Below the pieces are notes generated by a model that searched no databases, was not told the DNA's origin, and was given only the letters and a program-made list of their open reading frames with translations. From JAZKIX01 sp040384645 (lineage in GTDB: Bacteria > Pseudomonadota > Gammaproteobacteria > Burkholderiales > Burkholderiaceae_D): a DNA stretch of 39,718 nt. Below are positions 18,309 to 27,360 of this stretch, piece after piece (position 1 is the stretch's first letter; every line of letters begins with the position of its first letter). The stretch is taken from NCBI GenBank assembly GCA_040384645.1, contig JAZKIX010000021.1, forward strand, positions 1-39,718. The letters run 5' to 3'. The position numbers and the translations under genes were made by a program.

Positions 18309-18960
18309 AACGTTCTCGATAGGTGGCAACGGCTTGGGTGTATTGCGCCAGTTCCGGATTGGCGCCAGCATCTGAAATATAGCCGAATAAATCATTCAGG
18401 TTGCCGATGGAAATGACGGGGATGCCATAGGTTTCACTGACTTCTTGCACCGCCGAATTGATTGACAAAGCGCCATCCTTGCCGGAGCGCTCCATCCGGT
18501 CCAGTGCGATCAAGACTGCACAGGGCGTGGCGCCGGCGGCACGGATCATGTCGACCGATTCCCGCACCGAGGTGCCAGCCGAAATCACGTCGTCCACGAT
18601 CACTACACGTCCGGCCAGCTTGGCGCCGACAATCGTGCCGCCTTCACCGTGGTCCTTGGCTTCCTTGCGGTTGAAGGCGAATGAGGTGTTGCGGCCATGG
18701 CCGGACAAAGCGACGGCGGTACTGGCCGCCAGCGTAATGCCCTTGTAGGCGGGGCCGAACAACATATCGAACTCGACGCCCGAATCGAGCAGGGTACGGG
18801 CGTAAAAATCGGCCACTTTACCCAGGGTGGCGCCATCGCTAAACAAGCCGGCATTGAAGAAATAAGGTGAAGTGCGGCCAGCCTTGGTCACAAATTGACC
18901 GAAGCGAAGTACGCCGCTAGCGACTGAAAAGGCGATGAATTGTTGACGTAAATTGCTCAA
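18295..18960 (-). CDS. pyrE: Orotate phosphoribosyltransferase (TTG start)
   Basis: Converts orotate and PRPP to OMP in pyrimidine synthesis. The 221-residue product has SGRTSPYFFNAGLF-like residues 28-40, FGPAYKGI, FAFNRKEAKDHGEGG and the PRPP loop VVIVDDVISAGTS (119-131). The reading from TTG 18960 (MSNLRQQFIAF) aligns end to end with the E. coli PyrE N-terminus as I remember it, and no nearby ATG fits, so a TTG start is inferred. It diverges from xth across 181 bases. The DUF4124-like gene overlaps its 3' end. Confidence 0.95.
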   Translation of the reverse strand: MSNLRQQFIAFSVASGVLRFGQFVTKAGRTSPYFFNAGLFSDGATLGKVADFYARTLLDSGVEFDMLFGPAYKGITLAASTAVALSGHGRNTSFAFNRKEAKDHGEGGTIVGAKLAGRVVIVDDVISAGTSVRESVDMIRAAGATPCAVLIALDRMERSGKDGALSINSAVQEVSETYGIPVISIGNLNDLFGYISDAGANPELAQYTQAVATYRERYGVA

Positions 18961-19141
18961 AGTTTTCCCGGTAGTATTGAAGCTGACAAATTTCGTCGCT
19001 GTACGAGTGAATCCGTATTTTTTTGCAAAGGATCATTCTGTTAAGTAGCCATAAAGCAAGTCTCATTCCAAAGCGAAATTGAATGCGCGGCCATTTCAAG
19101 TATGCTGTGCGCTTCCTATTCGCTCTCATTCATGACTCGCC

Positions 19142-19912
19142 ATGCCCAAAATCATTTCAGCCAATCTCAACGGTATCCGCTCCGCCGCCCGCAAGGGTTT
19201 TTTTGAATGGATGGCGGCGCAATCGGCCGACTTCGTCTGCGTCCAGGAGCTTAAGGCGCAAGCCGCCGATATGACGGAAGACTTCCTGCGTCCGACCGGC
19301 TACGTCGGCAATTTCCACTACGCCGAGAAAAAAGGCTATTCCGGTACCGGCATCTATAGCAAGCGTGCGCCAGATGCTGTCACCATCGGCTTCGGCAGCC
19401 CCGAATTCGATGCCGAAGGCCGTTATGTGCAGGCCGATTTCGGCAAGCTGAGCGTGATTTCAGTCTATTGTCCCTCCGGCTCGTCGTCGCCGGAGCGGCA
19501 AGAAGCAAAGTTCCGTTTCATGGAATTATTCCTGCCGCACTTGTTAACTTTGAAAGCCGAAGGGCGCGAAGTAGTGATCTGCGGCGATTGGAATATCGCG
19601 CACAAGGAAATCGACTTGAAAAACTGGAAAGGCAACTTGAAAAATTCCGGTTTCTTGCCGGAAGAACGAGCCTGGCTCTCGCGCGTGTTTGACGAAGTTG
19701 GCCTGGTCGATGTCCATCGCCAGATTGATGTTCGGCCCGAGCAATACACCTGGTGGAGCAATCGCGGTCAAGCGTACGCCAAAAACGTCGGCTGGCGCAT
19801 CGATTACCACGTCGCCACGCCTGGGTTTGCAGCACAGGCCAAGCTGGCCTCGGTATACAAAGACGAGCGATTTTCAGACCATGCGCCTTTAATTATTGAA
19901 TACGCGGAATAA
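19142..19912 (+). CDS. xth: Exodeoxyribonuclease III
   Basis: AP endonuclease and 3'-5' exonuclease of base-excision repair. The 256-residue product has the family motifs ISANLNGIRSA (metal-binding Asn), CVQELKAQ (Glu36), VICGDWNIAH, WRIDYHVATPG and the terminal FSDHAPLIIEY with the catalytic Asp-His. ATG 19142 gives the expected MPKIISANLNG N-terminus. Its neighbours are pyrE (divergent) and an RluA-type synthase (convergent). Repeat element C follows 75 bases after the stop. Confidence 0.95.
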   Translation: MPKIISANLNGIRSAARKGFFEWMAAQSADFVCVQELKAQAADMTEDFLRPTGYVGNFHYAEKKGYSGTGIYSKRAPDAVTIGFGSPEFDAEGRYVQADFGKLSVISVYCPSGSSSPERQEAKFRFMELFLPHLLTLKAEGREVVICGDWNIAHKEIDLKNWKGNLKNSGFLPEERAWLSRVFDEVGLVDVHRQIDVRPEQYTWWSNRGQAYAKNVGWRIDYHVATPGFAAQAKLASVYKDERFSDHAPLIIEYAE

Positions 19913-19987
19913 TTGCTTACCTACGTGCCCGTGAGGTGCGGCGACCAAGGCCGCAATCCGACAAAAGGTATCAACGGTGGTTTTGCC

Positions 19988-20070
19988 AAAAAAATACTGG
20001 GGGTAGTAAAAAATAATGCGCAGTGAATACGTGCGGATGATGGGGTAAATTGGCATATACCCCCCAATAT
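19988..20070 (+). repeat. Dispersed hairpin element, copy C
   Basis: Left end AATACTGGGGGTA and right end TACCCCCCAATATT are near-perfect terminal inverted repeats. The core has CGCA/TGCG pairing with ACGTGCGG. Helix 3 is GGGGTA/TACCCC around AATTGGCATA. It lies 3' of xth, in the same orientation, at the convergent junction with the pseudouridine synthase gene. Confidence 0.87.
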
Positions 20071-20194
20071 TGTTGATATTTTATTAAAGCAAATATTGCA
20101 TGCTCACTACAGCTTCGACAAAGTCACATCCAATTGTGCGACTGCGCCAATCCTTTCGGTTAAATCCCAATAGCGGCTGGCGCAGAATATATGC

Positions 20195-21079
20195 TCAAAG
20201 CTGGCGCGTGCTTTCAAACCGGCGCAAGGCGCCATCCAAGGGATCGGTAAATGCAATTGCCCGCGCCAGCAATTGCAGCGGCTGAGAATAATCATCACCC
20301 TTGCACGCTTGCACCTGGGGATAAAAACTGTCGTTGACAATCGGGATGCCCAACGAGGCCATATGCAGGCGCAGCTGATGGCGCTTACCGGTAATCGGAT
20401 GCAAGCGGTACAAATTGAGGGCGCCGCGTGCTTCGATGAGGTCGATCTCGGTTTCGGAATTAGGCTCGCCCGGCACTTCTTGCATCAGGAAAAACGGTGT
20501 GCCATCGACCATCCGGCTGCGGTGGGTGAAGGGAAATTGCCGATCCGTCAGCGGCGGCGCCAGCGCTTCATAGGTTTTGGCGATTTCACGCTTATTGAAC
20601 AGCGATTGATAGGCGCTACGACTGGCCGGATTGTGGGAAAAGATGATCACGCCGGCAGTCTCGCGGTCGATGCGGTGGATCGGCGTCAGGTGCGGCAAAT
20701 CCAATTGCTTTTTCAGGCGCACCAGCAGGGTTTCGTGCAAGAAGCGGCCGGATGGGATGACAGGCAAAAAATGCGGTTTATCGGCGACCAAAATGTGTGC
20801 GTCACGATGCAGGATGTGGGCTTGAAACGGGATCGGGGTTTCACCATCCAGCTCGCGATAATAAAAGATACACATGCCCCGGCGGCATGGGCTGTGCGCT
20901 GAGAGCTGCACGCCATTGCCGTCAACCACTTCGCCCTTGCGTATGCGCTCGATCCAGATGGCAGGGGCAACATCCGGGAAGTGCTGCTCCAGAAATGCCA
21001 GCAAGGGTGGCAAGTTGCCTTCAGGTAGCCATAGATAGCTGGCGGCAACGCCGTTGCGTATGGGCAACGGTGATTTCAT
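20195..21079 (-). CDS. RluA-family pseudouridine synthase
   Basis: Isomerises uridine to pseudouridine in an RNA substrate. The 294-residue product has the RluA signature HRIDRETAG with the presumed catalytic Asp138. Other family stretches are HILVADKPHFLPVIPSG, AKTYEALA, RLHPITGKRHQLRLHMASLG and a C-terminal DPLDG. An S4-like N-terminal region (residues 28-60, IWIERIRKGEVVDGNG) is partly recognisable. The target (rRNA or tRNA position) cannot be assigned. It is transcribed away from ampG with 73 bases between them and faces xth. Confidence 0.9.
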   Translation of the reverse strand: MKSPLPIRNGVAASYLWLPEGNLPPLLAFLEQHFPDVAPAIWIERIRKGEVVDGNGVQLSAHSPCRRGMCIFYYRELDGETPIPFQAHILHRDAHILVADKPHFLPVIPSGRFLHETLLVRLKKQLDLPHLTPIHRIDRETAGVIIFSHNPASRSAYQSLFNKREIAKTYEALAPPLTDRQFPFTHRSRMVDGTPFFLMQEVPGEPNSETEIDLIEARGALNLYRLHPITGKRHQLRLHMASLGIPIVNDSFYPQVQACKGDDYSQPLQLLARAIAFTDPLDGALRRFESTRQL

Positions 21080-21152
21080 GTTGATTTCATACCGGCATTG
21101 CGGGTCAAAACACGGTTGCGGACACGGCGGTCAACAATGTAAAGCCAGCAGA

Positions 21153-22670
21153 TCACGGGTTTTCCAGATTTTCTTTATCGGCCTCGAGCAATATCGATTT
21201 AATCCAGGGTAGCAGCGCGTAAGCCGGAAAAGCGAGAAAGAAGGTCAGCGCAAAATAGCTGGCGTAGCCCATTTCTTGCGCGCCGATGCCGCCGGCCCAG
21301 CCTGCGATCGAGCGCGAAAAAGCGAAAATCGAGGAAAGAATCGCATATTCGGTAGTTGCGCGCGAACGGTCCACAATCGCCATCAAAAATGCCAGGAAAG
21401 CTGCCGTGCCCAAGCCGCCGGTAAACGATTCGATGGCGCTGGCGCCATACATCAACGCTTGATGGGCGCTTGCGATATCGGCTCCTTGCGCTGCTTGCGG
21501 CACATAAAATGCAGCCGCAACATAGCCCAGATTGGACAATGCCTGCCACAAGCCGAGTACCCAAAGGGCACGAAAAATGCCAACTTTATCGGTGTACCAA
21601 CCGCCGATGACGCCACCGGCAATCGACAAACCCAATCCCAGATTGACCGACACCAGGCCGATTTGGGTATTGGTAAATCCACTGTCGACCCAGAATGGCT
21701 TGATCATGAAGCCGATCGACGAATCGGCCAGCTTGAAAATGAGAATGAAGCCGATCAGCAGCAAAGCGTGCTTTTTATTGAGTAAGGAGATAACCGCGCC
21801 GAACATCGGTCCACTCGCCGCCGCCTTGGAGACGGCCTCTGATTGTCCGCGGATCGTGCTAGTAAACAATAATGCTGACAGCAAGATGAGTGCGACCGGC
21901 GCGCCGCCCTTGAACCACCAGGCAGATTTGATGGGTGCCAGCCAAGCGGCATTGACGGCACCCAGCACCGGCCACAACAAGCCTCCCACAAACAAGACCA
22001 GCGCGAGAATGAGCATGGGCTGCTGGCCCAAAGTGGCCAATTCGCTGCCGATACTTGATGGCGCCTCACGTGCCGGTCTGGGCGGCTCTTTCGGTGCCAG
22101 TAAGCTGACGCAGGCAATCACCAGAAACAAGACCGCGGCCAAGCCGTAGGTGGCGGTCCAGCCGGCCACATCAGAAAACCAGAGCAAGATGCCGGCGGCC
22201 AGCATGCCGACCCGGTAGAAGCCGATCCGAAAGCCATTGGCCAAGCCAAGCTCGTTCTTGTTCAATTGCTCGATGGTATAGCCGTCGATGGCAATGTCGT
22301 TGGTGGCCGACAGCGCGGTGAAGGCACCGATGGCGAACCAGACCCAAGGCCCGAACCCAACTTCGCGGGCACAGATGATCATTACCAGCCCCATGCCGAT
22401 ATCGGCGGCCGCCATCCAGTAGCGATGGCGGCGCGTGAAATCGATCAAGGGCGCCCACAGGAATTTTAGCGTCCATGCCAGGCCGAGCAGGCTGAGCAAG
22501 CCGATTTTCGATAGCTCGACGCCTTGTTGGCGAAAGTACACCGGGAACAGATCGAAAAACAAACCCAGCGGAAAGCCTTCGGAAAAATACAGAAGGCTGA
22601 TCCAGAATAGCTTGGAGCGGAGAATCTTAGGCGCGCCAGCAGGCTCAGGCTGGCTTAGTACGGTACTCAT
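21153..22670 (-). CDS. ampG: AmpG-type muropeptide MFS transporter
   Basis: Inner-membrane major-facilitator protein that imports anhydro-muropeptides for cell-wall recycling. The 505-residue product begins after a short tail with LFWISLLYFSEGFPLGLFFDLFPVYFRQQGV and has KFLWAPLIDF, TNDIAIDGYTIEQL and multiple hydrophobic helices. The longer-than-minimal length comes from a central segment around residues 195-280. The start ATG overlaps the metW stop by ATGA, suggesting coupling in a metX-metW-ampG transcript. The functional link to methionine synthesis is not obvious, so the arrangement may be chance or housekeeping. Confidence 0.9.
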   Translation of the reverse strand: MSTVLSQPEPAGAPKILRSKLFWISLLYFSEGFPLGLFFDLFPVYFRQQGVELSKIGLLSLLGLAWTLKFLWAPLIDFTRRHRYWMAAADIGMGLVMIICAREVGFGPWVWFAIGAFTALSATNDIAIDGYTIEQLNKNELGLANGFRIGFYRVGMLAAGILLWFSDVAGWTATYGLAAVLFLVIACVSLLAPKEPPRPAREAPSSIGSELATLGQQPMLILALVLFVGGLLWPVLGAVNAAWLAPIKSAWWFKGGAPVALILLSALLFTSTIRGQSEAVSKAAASGPMFGAVISLLNKKHALLLIGFILIFKLADSSIGFMIKPFWVDSGFTNTQIGLVSVNLGLGLSIAGGVIGGWYTDKVGIFRALWVLGLWQALSNLGYVAAAFYVPQAAQGADIASAHQALMYGASAIESFTGGLGTAAFLAFLMAIVDRSRATTEYAILSSIFAFSRSIAGWAGGIGAQEMGYASYFALTFFLAFPAYALLPWIKSILLEADKENLENP

Positions 22671-23278
22671 TGCGTGGCTTTTTTACGGAGGCGGAAAACG
22701 GCCAGGCTGCCGCGCCAATCGGGCAAAAATGTCACCGGTTTGCCGTCATGCAAGGCCACGCATTCAAGCACTTCCAGCCCGACCTGATTGGCCAGCTCCT
22801 TGAAATCTTCGATCGTGGCGCAACGCAGATTGGGCGTGTCGTACCATTGGTAAGGCAAGGATTTTGACACTGGCATGCGACCGCGCCATAAAGCGACGCG
22901 GTGTGGCCAATAAGCGAAATTGGGGAAGGACACGATGGCTTCGCGACCGACGCGGGCAATGTCGAGCAAGATCGCTTCGACATTTTTCATCATTTGCAAG
23001 GCCGACAGGCACAGCACGGTATCGAAGGCGTTGTCGGCAAAAATCGCCAAGCCTTTTTCCATATCTTGCTGGATGACGTTGATGCCGCGCCGGGTGCTTT
23101 TTAAGATGGCATCGTCATCGATTTCAATCCCATAACCATGGCATTGCTTGTCCGATTCAAGGTAATCCAGCATGACGCCGTCGCCGCAACCCAGATCGAG
23201 TACCTGCGATTGATTGCTGATCCAGTGTGCGATAAAGGCCAGGTCGGGACGTAAGCCGCTCAGTTCTTGAAAATTCAT
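22667..23278 (-). CDS. metW: Methionine biosynthesis protein MetW
   Basis: MetW is a methyltransferase-fold partner of MetX that is needed for full homoserine acylation in several proteobacteria. The 203-residue product shows the SAM-type motif VLDLGCGDGVML (residues 27-38) and family stretches such as QDMEKGLAIF, FDTVLCLSALQMM, FPNFAYWPHR and WYDTPNLR. Its start overlaps the metX stop (ATGA) and its stop overlaps the ampG start in the same way. Confidence 0.94.
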   Translation of the reverse strand: MNFQELSGLRPDLAFIAHWISNQSQVLDLGCGDGVMLDYLESDKQCHGYGIEIDDDAILKSTRRGINVIQQDMEKGLAIFADNAFDTVLCLSALQMMKNVEAILLDIARVGREAIVSFPNFAYWPHRVALWRGRMPVSKSLPYQWYDTPNLRCATIEDFKELANQVGLEVLECVALHDGKPVTFLPDWRGSLAVFRLRKKATQ

Positions 23279-24441
23279 GTTGCGGCTCCTTTCTGTGCGA
23301 TGGCGGGGATTTCGTTCCAGATGCGGTCGTAATAGGCGCGCATGACATTCATATAGCGCGGATCGTCCAGCAAAAAGGCGTCGTGGCCGTGTGGCGCATC
23401 GATCTCGGCATAGGTCACTTTGCGCTTATTGTTGACCAGCGCCTGCACGATGTCGCGGCTGCATTGTGGCGAAAAACGCCAGTCGGTCGAGAACGAGGCC
23501 ACCAAAAATTGGGCCTTGGTATTGGCCAGCGCGTGGCTCAAGTCGCCGCTGAAAAAGCGCGCCGGGTCAAAATAATCAAGCGCCTTGGTAATCAGCAAAT
23601 AGGTATTGGCATCAAAATATTCAGAGAATTTGTCGCCCTGATAACGCAAATACGATTCGATTTCAAAATCGACGCCAAAGTTGAACAGGTAATCGCCATC
23701 GCTTTCTTGCCCGCGCAATTTGCGGCCGAATTTGACGGCCATGTCGGCATTTGACAAATAAGTGATGTGGCCCAGCATGCGCGCCACGCGCAAGCCGTTT
23801 TTCGGCACCACGCCATGGGCATAAAAATCGCCGCCATGAAAGTCGGGATCGGTCACGATGGCTTGTCGCGCCACATCGTTGAAGGCGATATTTTGTGCGG
23901 ACAGCTTGGCGGTCGATGCCACCACGATGCTATGGCGTATCCGTTCCGGGTACATGATGCTCCACGCCAGCGCCTGCATGCCGCCCAGCGAGCCGCCCAT
24001 GACGGCGGCAAATTGCTTGATGCCAAGCGCATCGGCCAACAAGGCTTGCGCATTGACCCAGTCTTCCACCGTCACTACCGGGAAGCTGGCGCCATAGGGT
24101 TTGCCGGTCGCGGCATTGATGTGCATTGGCCCGGTCGAGCCAAAACAGGAACCCAGATTATTGACGCCGATGACAAAAAAACGTTCGGTGTCGAGCGCCT
24201 TGCCGGGGCCGACCATATTGTCCCACCAACCTAGATTCTTGGGCTGGTCGGCATAGGTGCCGGCGACATGATGCGAGGCATTCAGGGCGTGACATACCAG
24301 TACCGCATTCGAGCGCTCGGCATTGAGCGTGCCATAGGTTTCATACACCAGCGTGTAATCAGCCAGAGTGGCGCCGCTTTGCAAAGTCAGCGGGGCCGGG
24401 AAATGATGCGATTGAGGGGAGACGATTCCGACGGAAGGCAT
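23275..24441 (-). CDS. metX: Homoserine O-acyltransferase MetX
   Basis: Alpha/beta-hydrolase enzyme that acylates homoserine at the start of methionine synthesis. Members of this family in proteobacteria use either acetyl- or succinyl-CoA, and I cannot decide which from the sequence. The 388-residue product has the nucleophile Ser151 in MGGSLGGMQ, the NNLGSCFGSTGP motif, NFGVDFEIESYLRYQG and the His of DAPHGHDAFLLD. I use ATG 24441 (MPSVGIVSPQSHHF); a TTG at 24462 is less likely. It is preceded by a terminator-like hairpin and a candidate promoter, and is translationally coupled to metW. Confidence 0.94.
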   Translation of the reverse strand: MPSVGIVSPQSHHFPAPLTLQSGATLADYTLVYETYGTLNAERSNAVLVCHALNASHHVAGTYADQPKNLGWWDNMVGPGKALDTERFFVIGVNNLGSCFGSTGPMHINAATGKPYGASFPVVTVEDWVNAQALLADALGIKQFAAVMGGSLGGMQALAWSIMYPERIRHSIVVASTAKLSAQNIAFNDVARQAIVTDPDFHGGDFYAHGVVPKNGLRVARMLGHITYLSNADMAVKFGRKLRGQESDGDYLFNFGVDFEIESYLRYQGDKFSEYFDANTYLLITKALDYFDPARFFSGDLSHALANTKAQFLVASFSTDWRFSPQCSRDIVQALVNNKRKVTYAEIDAPHGHDAFLLDDPRYMNVMRAYYDRIWNEIPAIAQKGAAT

Positions 24442-24460
24442 GGATTCCAAAACAAGAGTC

Positions 24461-24497
24461 AAAAATAAAAAGCCCGAAGGTGAAAATTCGTCGGGCT
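24461..24497 (-). terminator. Terminator or attenuator between ptsI and metX
   Basis: Read on the - strand, AGCCCGA and TCGGGCT pair around a 13-base loop and are followed by TTTTTATTTTT. It ends 20 bases before the metX ATG. It could simply end the ptsI transcript. Because a good promoter match lies upstream of it (24558-24586), it may instead sit in the metX leader and act as an attenuator. Confidence 0.85.
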
Positions 24498-24557
24498 GAG
24501 GTGTGAAGACCGGAAACCGGAAACTAGCGGGCCGGTTCCAGCTAATGGATCAGCGCC

Positions 24558-24586
24558 AGAATAGCGAAGTCATCAGCAACCGTCAA
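24558..24586 (-). promoter_or_regulatory. Candidate sigma-70 promoter for metX-metW-ampG
   Basis: On the - strand, TTGACG (24586-24581) and TATTCT (24563-24558) are separated by exactly 17 bases. The promoter starts 18 bases after the ptsI stop. Transcription would begin near 24551 and give a leader of about 110 bases. That leader holds a GGAACCGG/CCGGTTTCC hairpin and then the terminator-like hairpin. Confidence 0.5.
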
Positions 24587-24604
24587 ACCACGCTTTTGCC
24601 GAAA

Positions 24605-26421
24605 CTACATCACCTGCATTTGATGCACTGCCTCGATGATGGCGGCTGGCTCAATCGAGCGCAGGATTTTTTTGGTGTAGGGCGTAAGAGCCGACAAGTC
24701 GCTATTGAGGATTTCCTGCTTGACTGATAGCAACTGCGCCGGGTGCATGGAAAACTCACGCAAGCCCATGCCGAGCAAGAGCCTGGTCAGCTTGGTGTCG
24801 CCTGCCATTTCACCACATACCGCCACCGGAATGCCGGCCTTGGCGCCCGCCTTGATGGTCATCGAAATCAAGTGCAAGATCGCCGGATGCAAGGGGTTGT
24901 ATAGATGCGCCACTTCATGGTCGACCCGGTCGATCGCCAGCGTGTACTGGATCAAGTCATTGGTGCCAATCGAGAGGAAATCCATGCGCCGCACGAACAT
25001 CGGCAGCGCCAGCGCGGCTGCCGGGATTTCGATCATGGCGCCGATTTCAATCGAGGGATCGTATTTTTGCTTGGCGTCGCGCAGTTGTAACTTGGCCTGC
25101 TCGATCATGGCTAGCGACTGGTCGATTTCAAATGCGTGCGCCAGCATCGGGATCAGCAACTTGACTTTGCCAAAGGCCGAGGCACGCAAAATGGCGCGCA
25201 ACTGGGTCAGGAAGAGTTGCGGTTCGGCCAGGCAAAAACGGATGGCGCGCAGGCCCAGTGCCGGATTGAGCGCATTGTGTTCGGTCATGTCGAGCGGCTT
25301 GTCGGCGCCGCTGTCGAGGGTGCGGATCGTGACTTCGCGCCCTTTCATGGCCNNNNNNNNNNNNNNNNNNNNNNNNNNNNNNNNNNNNNNNNNNNNNNNN
25401 NNNNNNNNNNNNNNNNNNNNNNNNNNNNNNNNTTGCGATAGGCTTCAAACTGTTCATCTTCGGTCGGCAGTTTGTTGCCGGGACGACCCATGAACAAGAA
25501 TTCGGAGCGGAACAAGCCAACGCCATTGGCACCAGCTTCCAGCGCCGGGCCGCAATCTTCCGGCAGCTCGATATTGGCCAGCAGAGTGATCTGGCAACCG
25601 TCGCGGGTGATGGCAGGGGTTTTTTTAAGCTTGCTGAGCTTTTTGCGTACCCGCAGCAAGGTGGCTTGGCGTTCACGGTATTGTTCCAGCACCAACGGTG
25701 CCGGCGCCACGATGACGACACCGGCATCGCCATCGATGATGAGCCAGTCGTCTTGATCGATCAGGGTCGAGGCATTGGTAATGCCGACTGCGGCTGGAAT
25801 ATCGAGGCTGCGGGCAACGATGGCGGTGTGCGAGTTCTGGCCGCCGACATCGGTGACAAAGCCGCTAAATGAACGGTCGCGAAATTGCAGCATGTCGGCC
25901 GGCGAAATGTCGTGTGCGACCACGATCATTTGGGCATGCAACTCGTCCACATCGCTGCTATTGCTCAGCACTTTAGCGGTGCCGGTCAGGATTTTCAAAA
26001 CCCGTTCCGCCACTTGCTGGATATCGGCCTTGCGCTCGCGCAGGTAGGTATCTTCAATTTCGTCGAATTGGGCCGACAGCTCGTCGATCTGGGTCACCAG
26101 GGCCCACTCGGCGTTGTAGTGGCGGCTGCGGATGATGTCGAGCGGCGCTTCTGAAATCAGGGGGTCGGACAGAATCAGGGCATGGACGTCGATGAAGGCG
26201 CCCAGCTCGGTCGGCGCTTCTTTCGGTAAGTCCAGCCACAGGGTTTGCAGTTCTTTGTGGACGCTATCGATCGCATCTTGCAGGCGCTTGACTTCAGCTT
26301 CGACCTGTTCTTGTCCGATCAGATAATGTTTGACGTCCAGCGCAGCGGGAGTCAGCAAGTGGGCGCGACCAATCGCAATCCCGCGCGAAACGGGAATCCC
26401 GTGCAGCGTAAAAGAGGCCAT
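24605..26421 (-). CDS. ptsI: PTS enzyme I (interrupted by an 80-N gap)
   Basis: Phosphoenolpyruvate-protein phosphotransferase, the first step of the PTS phosphorelay; it phosphorylates HPr. The start MASFTLHGIPVSRGIAIGRA is at ATG 26421; a TTG 30 bases upstream with AAGGAG is an alternative. The phosphohistidine His198 lies in GGQNSHTAIVARS. The PEP-binding barrel includes GVGLFRSEFLFMGR, QLRAILRASAFGK, IEIGAMIEIPAA, DFLSIGTNDLIQYTLA and the catalytic Cys of VCGEMAGD. The gap at 25353-25432 separates FEAYR from MKGREVTIRTLD. In relatives these are only a few residues apart, so 80 bases is probably too long. Downstream of ptsH by 178 bases. Confidence 0.95.
25353..25432. other. Assembly gap (80 N) inside ptsI
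   Basis: Eighty N residues split enzyme I between EQFEAYR and MKGREVTIRTLD. As I recall the family, this joint spans about four to five residues (10-15 bases), so the run seems oversized and the frames on either side do not match. I treat it as an unresolved or misjoined contig junction and not as an insertion. Confidence 0.8.
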
Positions 26422-26599
26422 TGAAGTGCCGATGCGTGGATTCGATCCCAATTATCCTAGACTCCTTAAATGCTCAGGTCCGCCTGTGCCATAAAATTGG
26501 CCGAGTGGCAGCGGAAAAGTGAATCGATTTACAAGAAAAACTAGCAGTGCACGCATATTAGTATTGAAAGAAATAAGCGGTCAACTCATACAGCCTCGA

Positions 26600-26869
26600 T
26601 CATTCCCCTTCGCCAAATTTGTCATTGATCAGTGCCGTGATGGCGGCCACGCATTCCTTTTCGTCATCGCCTTCCGCCTCCAGCGTCACTTTGGCACCCA
26701 TGCCTGCCGCCAACATCATGACGCCCATGATCGATTTGGCATTAATGCGCCGGCTGTTGCGGGTGAGCCAGACATCGCTGCTGTATTTAGCGGCTAACTG
26801 GGTTAATTTGGCAGAGGCGCGTGCATGCAGTCCGAGTTTGTTGACGATTTCCAGCTCTTGTTGAATCAT
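26600..26869 (-). CDS. ptsH: HPr phosphocarrier protein
   Basis: 89-residue PTS phosphocarrier. His15 lies in GLHARAS and receives phosphate from enzyme I. Ser46 in KSIMGVMMLAA is the site used by HPr kinase/phosphorylase where that enzyme exists, as in many betaproteobacteria. The start ATG 26869 gives the normal MIQQELEIVNKLGLHARAS N-terminus; a longer upstream reading is not supported. It stands between the EIIA gene (67 bases) and ptsI (178 bases). No sugar permease gene is nearby, pointing to a regulatory PTS. Confidence 0.96.
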   Translation of the reverse strand: MIQQELEIVNKLGLHARASAKLTQLAAKYSSDVWLTRNSRRINAKSIMGVMMLAAGMGAKVTLEAEGDDEKECVAAITALINDKFGEGE

Positions 26870-26936
26870 TTTTATGCTTTGTATGAGAATTTGAAATTGG
26901 GAAGCTGCGTTTGCGTGTGCGCTTGTGGCGGCGGCG

Positions 26937-27350
26937 TTACCGGGTCTGCCCACCCAACCGGATGCGGTTATCGACCCGTACTGCGCCGCTCTGGCCACCA
27001 GCCAGCGCCATCTCAACCACCACATCGAGCGTGTCGTGCCGGTAGGTGATGGCGCGCAGCAACATCGGCAGGCTGATGCCGGCAATTACTTCGACCCGGC
27101 CCGGATCGGCCAGGCGGTTGCAGCAATTGGAGGGCGTGCCGCCCATGACATCGGTAATCACCAGTACGCCGCAGCCATCGTCCAGACGGCCGATGGCATC
27201 CTTGGCCAGCGCATTGATGCTGGCCGGGTCTTGGTCGGCCACGACGTCAATCGCTTCCAGCCGTTCGGGGCGGGTGCGGAACACGTGCGCTGCGGCATCG
27301 ATGAAGGCCTGACCCAGCGGCGCATGCGTCAAAAGTAGAATTCCAACCAT
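26937..27350 (-). CDS. PTS EIIA component, mannose (ManX) family
   Basis: 137-residue EIIA domain that would accept phosphate from HPr on His9 (GILLLTHAPLG). Other family motifs are VLVITDVMGGTPSNCCNRL and VIAGISLPMLLRAITYR. The C-terminus is Gly/Arg-rich. No EIIB, EIIC or EIID partner occurs in the window, so it probably has a regulatory role; this is inference from context. ATG 27350 is chosen over a TTG four codons upstream. It lies after gshB, with repeat element F in the 90-base gap. Confidence 0.92.
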   Translation of the reverse strand: MVGILLLTHAPLGQAFIDAAAHVFRTRPERLEAIDVVADQDPASINALAKDAIGRLDDGCGVLVITDVMGGTPSNCCNRLADPGRVEVIAGISLPMLLRAITYRHDTLDVVVEMALAGGQSGAVRVDNRIRLGGQTR

Positions 27351-27360
27351 GTGATTCCGC

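Noticed and set aside
26870..27085. N-terminal extension of HPr by 72 residues
   Set aside because: It is antisense-frame sequence of the EIIA gene; HPr has a fixed size with His15, which ATG 26869 gives.
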